DNA of 64,000 nucleotides from Oxalobacteraceae bacterium (lineage in GTDB: Bacteria > Pseudomonadota > Gammaproteobacteria > Burkholderiales > Burkholderiaceae_D), in the NCBI GenBank assembly GCA_030698225.1, contig JAUYNR010000033.1, positions 17,977 to 81,976 of the forward strand, read 5' to 3'. The position numbers and the translations under genes are program-made. This document shows, piece by piece, positions 56,960 through 64,000 of the stretch. Each line of letters starts with the position of its first letter. Positions within the stretch are counted from its first letter, which is position 1. Below the pieces are notes generated by a model that was not told where the DNA came from, did no database searches, and worked only from the letters and a program-made list of their open reading frames with translations.

Positions 56960-56996
56960 TGCGGCTTCTTCTTAGTTTCTTAGAACGAGGGGAACG

Positions 56997-57503
56997 TCAG
57001 GAACCGGGTTCCGATGAACGCACTGGAACATTGCTGTTGCGCCGCATGCTGTCGTCGAGTTCGCCGATCATTGCCGCCAGGGTATTGCCGGTTTGCTCCA
57101 AGGTGGTGCGCAGGTCTTGCTCGGTCCGGCCCAGCCGGGCTTCCATGCTGGCTGCGGTGCCGGCGTTTAGCTGCGCCATCTGGTGCAACTCGTGTTCCAG
57201 AAAGCTGCGCAACTCGATAAAACGTGACGCCTCGGCCTGATCGGCCAACTTGCGCTGGCTTTCCACCTCCTTGTGCAGGCGCCGGGTCTCCATGATCACC
57301 GAAGTTTGCATAGTGACGATGAAGGCCAGAAACAGCACCGCCAGCACCGCGGTTGCCGCCAGCAGTATCAAGCCGAGCGGCGCCTGCATGGTAGTGAAGA
57401 TGAAAGACAGCGTGGTCGGCGCCATGATCGCACTCCAGTTGACGGCCGCAAACAGGGCAACGCAGCCCAGCACCACCAGCAACACGATATTTCGCAAATG
57501 CAT
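56997..57503 (-). CDS. LapA-domain (DUF1049) inner-membrane protein
   Basis: 168 residues. Two membrane segments (HLRNIVLLVVLGCVALFAAVNW and APLGLILLAATAVLAVLFLAFIVTM) with the short loop typical of LapA/DUF1049, then a long coiled coil (METRRLHKEVESQRKLADQAEASRFIELRSFLEHELHQ) and heptad-rich tail. The ATG at 57503 has AGGA upstream and is preferred over an earlier in-frame codon at 57599. Function poorly known; some relatives help assemble lipopolysaccharide. Confidence 0.78.
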   Translation of the reverse strand: MHLRNIVLLVVLGCVALFAAVNWSAIMAPTTLSFIFTTMQAPLGLILLAATAVLAVLFLAFIVTMQTSVIMETRRLHKEVESQRKLADQAEASRFIELRSFLEHELHQMAQLNAGTAASMEARLGRTEQDLRTTLEQTGNTLAAMIGELDDSMRRNSNVPVRSSEPGS

Positions 57504-57614
57504 AAATCCTCCATCCATATGTGATTGGGTTCGGCTGCGCGGCCGTACCTGGAATTGATTGTATTGTAACAACTGGCGGCAAAATGCCGCTGCCGGCATC
57601 GGCGGCTGGCAGCC

Positions 57615-58478
57615 TCAGGGGCCGGTGTTGTGGTGCGAGCGCTTGCTGCGATACATCGCCTCGTCGGCAAAGCGCAGCAGGGTGTCGGTATCGCCGGCAT
57701 CGTCGGGGAACAGCGCCAGGCCAATGCTCGCAGCGACGACGAAATCCATGCCATTGATCGAATGCGCTCGCAATAACGCCTGCGCAATGCGCTCGACCGC
57801 TTCCAGCGCCTCGTCCCTGCCGAGCAGGTCTTCCGCAATCAGCAGGAATTCATCGCCGCCGATGCGGGCCACGGTATCGGCGGCGCGCAATGTCTGCTTC
57901 AGACGGCTTGCCACCTCGCACAATACCGCATCGCCGGCGGCGTGACCGAACACGTCGTTGACTTGCTTGAAATTGTCCAGATCGACAAAAATCAGCGCCA
58001 GATGGGTGCCGCGCCGCGGCACCTGCAGCATCGCATGCTTGAGCCGTTCCAGCGCCAGCTCGCGATTGCCCACGCCGGTGAGCGCATCGTTGAAGGCCAG
58101 GTATTTCAGTCGCCGCTCGGAATCGATGCGCGCGGTAACATCGCGATTGATGCTGATCACGCCGATCACCTTGTGCTGGTCGTCCTCCAGCGGCACCACC
58201 ACCGATTCGGTGTAGCCGATCCGTCCATCCTTGCGTCGCATCCGGACCTCGCCGGTCCAGTGGCCCTGCAGCAGTACCGCTTCCATTACATCCTGCTTGA
58301 AACTGGCCACATCCTCAGGCAGATACAGCATGCTGACCGGCTTGCCGATGATTTCCTGGCGCGACCAACCGTACAGTTTTTCCGCACCACGATTCCAGTC
58401 GAGCACGTTGCTGTCCATGCCGACCACCACCACCGCATCGAACAAAAAATCAAACGCTTTTGCACGTTGCTCAAGCAT
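57615..58478 (-). CDS. PAS-GGDEF diguanylate cyclase
   Basis: 287 residues from the preferred ATG at 58478 (GAGGAA upstream); an earlier in-frame ATG at 58529 is possible. A PAS domain (about 8-120, FDAVVVVGMDSNVLDWNRGAEKLYGWSRQEIIGKPVSMLY plus a PAC-like VIGVISINRDVTARID) is followed by GGDEF: DALTGVGNRELALERL, VDLDNFKQVNDVFGHAAGDAVL, and the active site ARIGGDEFLLIAE. RAAD just upstream is a standard inhibitory RxxD site. It should make cyclic di-GMP. It appears soluble, with no membrane segment. Confidence 0.93.
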   Translation of the reverse strand: MLEQRAKAFDFLFDAVVVVGMDSNVLDWNRGAEKLYGWSRQEIIGKPVSMLYLPEDVASFKQDVMEAVLLQGHWTGEVRMRRKDGRIGYTESVVVPLEDDQHKVIGVISINRDVTARIDSERRLKYLAFNDALTGVGNRELALERLKHAMLQVPRRGTHLALIFVDLDNFKQVNDVFGHAAGDAVLCEVASRLKQTLRAADTVARIGGDEFLLIAEDLLGRDEALEAVERIAQALLRAHSINGMDFVVAASIGLALFPDDAGDTDTLLRFADEAMYRSKRSHHNTGP

Positions 58479-58529
58479 GCCATTCCTCATTGAATGCATT
58501 TCTTGCCCGATGTGCTGGCATACCGGCAC

Positions 58530-58864
58530 CCGATCAGGATATCCCGGTTCGATGTCCCGCCAAATTTCAACAACCGATTCCGGATATCCGCGCAGCCCAT
58601 CCCCGCTGTATCAGATGACACCACAGCTGAAAACCCGCTGATTGATTGGCGTCATGAAATGACAGAATTTCAGCAGCCCGGTCCGACTCGCGGCTTGCAG
58701 CAGGCCTGATTGTCAGCATGTATTTTCCATACAACATTATTTCCAACATTGCCGGCAATAAAATAATTGAACCTATACAAGCCAGCCGATTGCTGGCATA
58801 TTATTTGAATATTAATAGCACGATCGTTCGTTTGTAATATAAAACCCCCAAAGGAGACAGCAAG
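58530..58864. other. 335-base porin upstream region
   Basis: It holds a perfect hairpin GCCAGC/GCTGGC (58781-58786 with 58792-58797) and a smaller palindrome TTGCCGGCAA. Further right it is A+T rich and ends in AAAGGAGA, the porin ribosome binding site. The hairpin lies about 67 bases before the start codon and could be an operator or part of the leader. No gene was seen. Confidence 0.5.
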
Positions 58865-60127
58865 TTGAAAACAAAATTACTCGCAGGCCTGGTTGCATCC
58901 TGCTTTGCTGCGCCGGCACTGGCGCAATCGAATATCACCATCTACGGCCTGATGGATGCCGGCTTGCATGTCTCCAGCAATGGCGAAGGCACCAAGACCA
59001 AACTGGTCAGCGGCATCGCCGACGGTTCGCGCCTGGGCTTCAAGGGGAGCGAAGATCTGGGTGGTGGTTACAAGGCCATTTTCAACATCGAAGCGCGCAT
59101 AGAGCTCGACACCGGCGGCAATCAGGCCGGCAATATCAGCAATAACCAGGGTTTTGCCCTGACTAGGGGAATGGACCCCCTTGGCCCAATTCTGCTGCCC
59201 AGAGTGCGTGCGGCCTTGCAGCCGGCGATCAATGTCAATACGAACCGCGCGTTATTTGACCGTACCTCGATGGTCGGCCTGATCACGCCGGTCGGCGCGA
59301 TTCTGGCTGGGCGCATGTACACGCCCGCCTATGAAGTGTTCGCAGCCGCAGACACGTTTGAAACCGGCACCGCCGGTAGCTGGGGCGGCGTCGCGCTCGG
59401 CAGCGGCGGCCTGTTGACGGCAGGGATCGCGATTCGTTCAGACAAGGCGCTGCAATACCGGATCCAACTGCCGAACGGCATTTCCGCCGCACTGATGTAC
59501 GGCTTCAAGAATTCCGGCTACATCGGTCTGGACGACCAGTTCTGGGCCGCCAACGTGATGTACAAGGCCAACGGCTTTAATCTCGGCCTGGGCCACAACT
59601 ACGGCACCGACCAGAACGGCGACAAAGGCTTGGTGACGACCACCCTGGGCGGCTCTTATCAAACCGGCGCGATGAAGTTTTTTGCCGGTTATCAAGCAAT
59701 GAAGAATGACAACTCTGTTTTGATACCGGTTGCCAGCGCCCAGGTCGCCCAGGGCTTGGTTGGACTACCGGCGCCACAGGTTGCGGCAATCATGTCCATC
59801 CTGAACACCAATCTGGAGCGGAACTTCAAGCTGGACGCCGACAGCATTAGCGTCGGCATGCATTACACGATAGGCAGCGGCCGCGTGATGGGCTCGGTCA
59901 GCCACCAGAACGACAAGACCAGCTTCAACAACGATGTTACACAGTATGCGATCGGCTACGACCACAACCTGTCCAAGCGCACCGATATCTACACCGTGTT
60001 GGCCTACATCAAGAACAAGAACGATGCCCAATACGCACCGGGTGCGGCCAGCGCCCCGGGCGGCTTCACTTCCGAGCCGGGTCAGGCCGGCCGCGCGTTT
60101 CAGGTCGGCATGCGGCACCGGTTTTAA
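58865..60127 (+). CDS. Outer-membrane porin (Gram-negative general porin)
   Basis: 420 residues with a TTG start and a strong AAAGGAGA 5-12 bases upstream. Signal peptide LKTKLLAGLVASCFAAPALAQ; then SNITIYGLMDAGLHVSS, SRLGFKGSEDLGGGYKAIFNIEARIELDTG and the C-terminal beta-strand AFQVGMRHRF ending in Phe, all typical of Burkholderiales OmpC/Omp32-type trimeric porins. It probably forms a 16-stranded barrel. The stretch at about 100-140 (LPRVRAALQPAINVNTNRALFDRT) is longer than I expect for this loop. Confidence 0.92.
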   Translation: MKTKLLAGLVASCFAAPALAQSNITIYGLMDAGLHVSSNGEGTKTKLVSGIADGSRLGFKGSEDLGGGYKAIFNIEARIELDTGGNQAGNISNNQGFALTRGMDPLGPILLPRVRAALQPAINVNTNRALFDRTSMVGLITPVGAILAGRMYTPAYEVFAAADTFETGTAGSWGGVALGSGGLLTAGIAIRSDKALQYRIQLPNGISAALMYGFKNSGYIGLDDQFWAANVMYKANGFNLGLGHNYGTDQNGDKGLVTTTLGGSYQTGAMKFFAGYQAMKNDNSVLIPVASAQVAQGLVGLPAPQVAAIMSILNTNLERNFKLDADSISVGMHYTIGSGRVMGSVSHQNDKTSFNNDVTQYAIGYDHNLSKRTDIYTVLAYIKNKNDAQYAPGAASAPGGFTSEPGQAGRAFQVGMRHRF

Positions 60128-60177
60128 GGTGGAAATGCTGTAATCGGCCGCAATCCGCTCGCCAGTTGAGCGGATGC

Positions 60178-60215
60178 ATGCGAAAGAGGGTGTCTGCGGA
60201 CACCCTCTTTCGCAT
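60178..60215. terminator. Strong hairpin, probable porin terminator
   Basis: A perfect 17-bp stem (ATGCGAAAGAGGGTGTC and its complement) with loop TGCG. The right arm holds the only T-run (CTCTTT), so it is not a textbook terminator, but its place 51 bases after the porin stop supports the role. Confidence 0.65.
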
Positions 60216-60237
60216 CCTGCACAGTACTTTGCGCTTC

Positions 60238-60312
60238 CAAAATACACATATATGTATTTTAATCAATCGCAATTAACATATGCGCTAAAGCAGTGCTTTT
60301 TAACCATACTCC
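60238..60312 (-). repeat. GGAGTATG two-hairpin element, copy 9
   Basis: On the minus strand it starts GGAGTATGGTTAAAAAGC. Hairpin 2 is CGCA/TGCG (60268-60271 with 60281-60284, 9-base loop). It lies between the convergent porin and priA genes. Confidence 0.65.
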
Positions 60313-60320
60313 TGATTAAA

Positions 60321-62342
<2,022 letters not shown>

Positions 62343-62703
62343 GGAATAATCCTGTCTGGATCAGATGCACTGCAGTGGCGCGTTGTTTCTGCTGGCCCGC
62401 AATGCCTGTGGATAACTTTGTGGATAGATGTCCGGAAAGTTGCTGCCGGTGCATCCGGAAATCTTCTGCAAGCATGCGGTCCGACCCGGAATAATCCAAT
62501 AATCACTATGAAATCAATGACTTGAAAATTAAGTTACCGGATGCGCATGGCGCCAATCGAAATCTGCTTACTGTTATTATTTTTGTGCATAAGTAAGCAA
62601 TTCTTGAACCGCTTGCCGGCATGAAATGCCGGCTGGATGCGGTCTTGCAGACGATTTGCAGCAGCAAGCCGCAGCCGGCAACGAGCCGGTGCGGCAAACG
62701 CAA
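62343..62703. other. 361-base gap between priA and hemE
   Basis: Holds two DnaA-box-like sequences at 62407-62427, a perfect hairpin GCCGGCAT/ATGCCGGC at 62615-62633, and otherwise nothing that reads as a gene. The hairpin is placed to end hemE transcripts but lacks a T-run. Confidence 0.5.
62407..62427 (+). promoter_or_regulatory. Two DnaA-box-like sequences upstream of priA
   Basis: TGTGGATAA at 62407-62415 is a perfect DnaA box (complement TTATCCACA), and TGTGGATAG at 62419-62427 differs at one position. They lie 65-85 bases before the priA start. Confidence 0.5.
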
Positions 62704-63783
62704 TCAGGCTCTTTGTTGCCGGCTGTAATCATGCACCGCTTCGACCATCGCGGTCACCGCTTCCGGTGGCGTGAACTGCGAAATGCCATGACCCAGATTG
62801 AAGACATGCCCGTTGCCGGCGCAGGGTGTGCCGAATGCGTCGAGCACCTTGATTACTTCGGCGCGGATCTGTTCCGGCTTGGCGAACAGCACATTAGGGT
62901 CCAGATTGCCTTGCAGCGCGACCTTGTCGCCGACCAGCGCACGCGCCTTGGTCAGGTTGACGGTCCAGTCCAGGCCGACCGCATCGGCACCGATGTCGGC
63001 GATCTGGTCCAGCCACAGGCCGCCGCCCTTGGTGAAGACGATAGATGGAATGCGCACGCCATCCTTGTCGCGCTTCAACAGTTGCATCACTTCGCGCATG
63101 TAAGACAGCGAAAACTGCTGGTAGACGCCATCGGCCAGCGCGCCGCCCCAGGTATCGAACATCATCACCGCCTGGGCGCCGGCATCGATTTGCGCATTCA
63201 GGTAATCGGCCACGGTGGCGGCGTTGATCTTCAGGATGTGGTGCATCAGGTCCGGGCGGTCGTACAGCATCGCCTTGACGCGTCGGAAATCGTCTGAGCC
63301 GCCGCCTTCAACCATGTAGCATGCCAGTGTCCATGGGCTGCCGGAGAACCCGATCAGCGGCACCCGGCCGTTAAGTTCGGTACGGATTTGCGTAACCGCA
63401 TCGAACACGTATTGCAGCGATCCCATGTCCGGCACCTGCAAGGCCATCACGGCCTTTTCGTCGTGCAGCGGACGCTCGAATTTCGGCCCCTCGCCTTCGA
63501 CAAAGTACAGGCCCAGTCCCATCGCATCGGGCACCGTCAGAATGTCGGAAAACAGGATCGCCGCATCCAGCGCGTAACGCTCCAGCGGCTGCAGCGTGAC
63601 TTCGGTGGCGTAATCCGGATTCTTGGCCAGACCCAGGAAAGAACCGGCGCGCGCCCGGGTGGCGCGATATTCGGGCAAATAACGACCGGCCTGACGCATC
63701 AGCCAGAGCGGCGTGTACTCGGTCGGCTGGCGCAGCAGTGCGCGCAGGAAGGTGTCATTCTGGAGCGGGGCGAATTGGGTCAT
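62704..63783 (-). CDS. hemE: Uroporphyrinogen decarboxylase
   Basis: 359 residues. Removes four carboxyls from uroporphyrinogen III in heme synthesis. [20 protein letters not shown] and [20 protein letters not shown] are the two PROSITE-type signatures; [18 protein letters not shown] is another. The ATG at 63783 ([20 protein letters not shown]) is the family start. The frame stays open into the presumed IS end at 63861, but that part is not HemE. Confidence 0.97.
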   Translation of the reverse strand: MTQFAPLQNDTFLRALLRQPTEYTPLWLMRQAGRYLPEYRATRARAGSFLGLAKNPDYATEVTLQPLERYALDAAILFSDILTVPDAMGLGLYFVEGEGPKFERPLHDEKAVMALQVPDMGSLQYVFDAVTQIRTELNGRVPLIGFSGSPWTLACYMVEGGGSDDFRRVKAMLYDRPDLMHHILKINAATVADYLNAQIDAGAQAVMMFDTWGGALADGVYQQFSLSYMREVMQLLKRDKDGVRIPSIVFTKGGGLWLDQIADIGADAVGLDWTVNLTKARALVGDKVALQGNLDPNVLFAKPEQIRAEVIKVLDAFGTPCAGNGHVFNLGHGISQFTPPEAVTAMVEAVHDYSRQQRA

Positions 63784-63860
63784 GGCAGGCGTCGATGGCA
63801 AAAACAATCCGACATTATCGCCGATAACGGCGCGCAATCGAACAACCCTGCCCTTGCAGC

Positions 63861-64000
63861 CAGGGCAATCGCGCTTCAAAGTCCTTGTAAACTGTTCGTG
63901 ATTGCTGTAAACAGCATGTTTCCCCTATGGACATGCCGATGCTACCGAATCCCCAGCCATTCTTCGCAGACTTGCCCGATCCCCGCCGCGAGACACGCAA
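63861..64000 (+). mobile_element. Left end of a probable ISAs1-family insertion sequence (cut by window edge)
   Basis: A CAGGGCAATCGCGC terminal-repeat-like sequence at 63861 is followed after 66 bases by the start of an ISAs1-type transposase. The other end, the matching inverted repeat and the target duplication lie outside the window, so the boundary is provisional. It sits 77 bases upstream of the hemE start. Confidence 0.55.
63927..64000 (+). CDS. ISAs1-family transposase, N-terminal 24 residues
   Basis: Reads MDMPMLPNPQPFFADLPDPRRETRN up to the window edge. The FFADLPDPRRETRNK opening is characteristic of ISAs1-family (DDE) transposases, which continue with a short helical N-terminal domain. 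The first ATG (63927) or those at 63933 and 63939 could be the start. No Shine-Dalgarno sequence is clear. Confidence 0.65.
   Translation, partial: MDMPMLPNPQPFFADLPDPRRETR

Noticed and set aside
63815..64000. Minus-strand 61-codon frame at the right edge
   Set aside because: Overlaps the presumed IS end and hemE upstream region, has no motif, and the plus strand encodes a recognisable transposase start.

Overview
The window is GC-rich chromosomal DNA from a Gram-negative bacterium. Several features point to the Betaproteobacteria, order Burkholderiales, and most plausibly the family Oxalobacteraceae: the leucine/isovalerate (liu) catabolic gene set with a MerR-type LiuR regulator, an argS-SPOR-dsbA block, porins of the Omp32/OmpC type, and AceK. 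This assignment rests on gene content and order only. No rRNA, tRNA, CRISPR array or prophage was seen. Most of the 64 kb is ordinary housekeeping and catabolic sequence, but the intergenic spaces are unusually rich in dispersed palindromic repeats.

Layout. 1-20160: branched-chain acyl-CoA catabolism. It holds liuR, a thioesterase, isovaleryl-CoA dehydrogenase, AceK, a thiolase, a second acyl-CoA dehydrogenase, an acyl-CoA ligase, both methylcrotonyl-CoA carboxylase subunits, methylglutaconyl-CoA hydratase and HMG-CoA lyase. A biotin block (bioA-bioD-bioB) sits between the two subunits of the biotin-dependent carboxylase. A REP-associated tyrosine transposase (RAYT) and about nine copies of its presumed REP palindrome lie in the first 16 kb. 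20388-26936: small hypotheticals, a nitronate monooxygenase, and a gluconate-type locus (TRAP transporter dctQMP plus gluconokinase, with a divergent LacI-type repressor and an 18-bp palindromic operator). 27010-30093: a cardiolipin-synthase-like lipoprotein, a small secreted protein, a DUF1289 protein and a metallo-beta-lactamase-fold hydrolase. 30462-39899: an NfeD protease and slipin pair, an eight-gene Mrp-type cation/proton antiporter cluster whose order resembles the membrane arm of archaeal MBH/MBS complexes, then UspA, a CBS protein and a fusion of ribosome hibernation factor with a cold-shock domain. 39994-49559: small proteins, a second nitronate monooxygenase, dsbA, a SPOR protein, argS and Rep helicase. 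49756-60127: a chemoreceptor, queG, tsaE, amiC, a MerR-like regulator, an MscS channel, a LapA-like protein, a diguanylate cyclase and a porin. 60321-64000: priA, hemE and the left end of a probable ISAs1-family insertion sequence cut by the window edge.

How the parts work together. Leucine breakdown needs isovaleryl-CoA dehydrogenase, biotinylated methylcrotonyl-CoA carboxylase, a hydratase and HMG-CoA lyase. All are present, along with late biotin synthesis genes and three near-palindromic sites of one type (half-site close to TTTACGTTTAC) that fit LiuR. One of these, a perfect 22-bp palindrome, lies inside a coding gene upstream of the acyl-CoA ligase and carboxylase genes.

The signal I find most interesting and do not recognise is a family of AT-rich intergenic elements of about 70-85 bp. 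Each begins with GGAGTATG or GGGTATG and carries two small hairpins, and the paired bases change together between copies. Nine full or partial copies occur in this window, in both orientations and always between genes.
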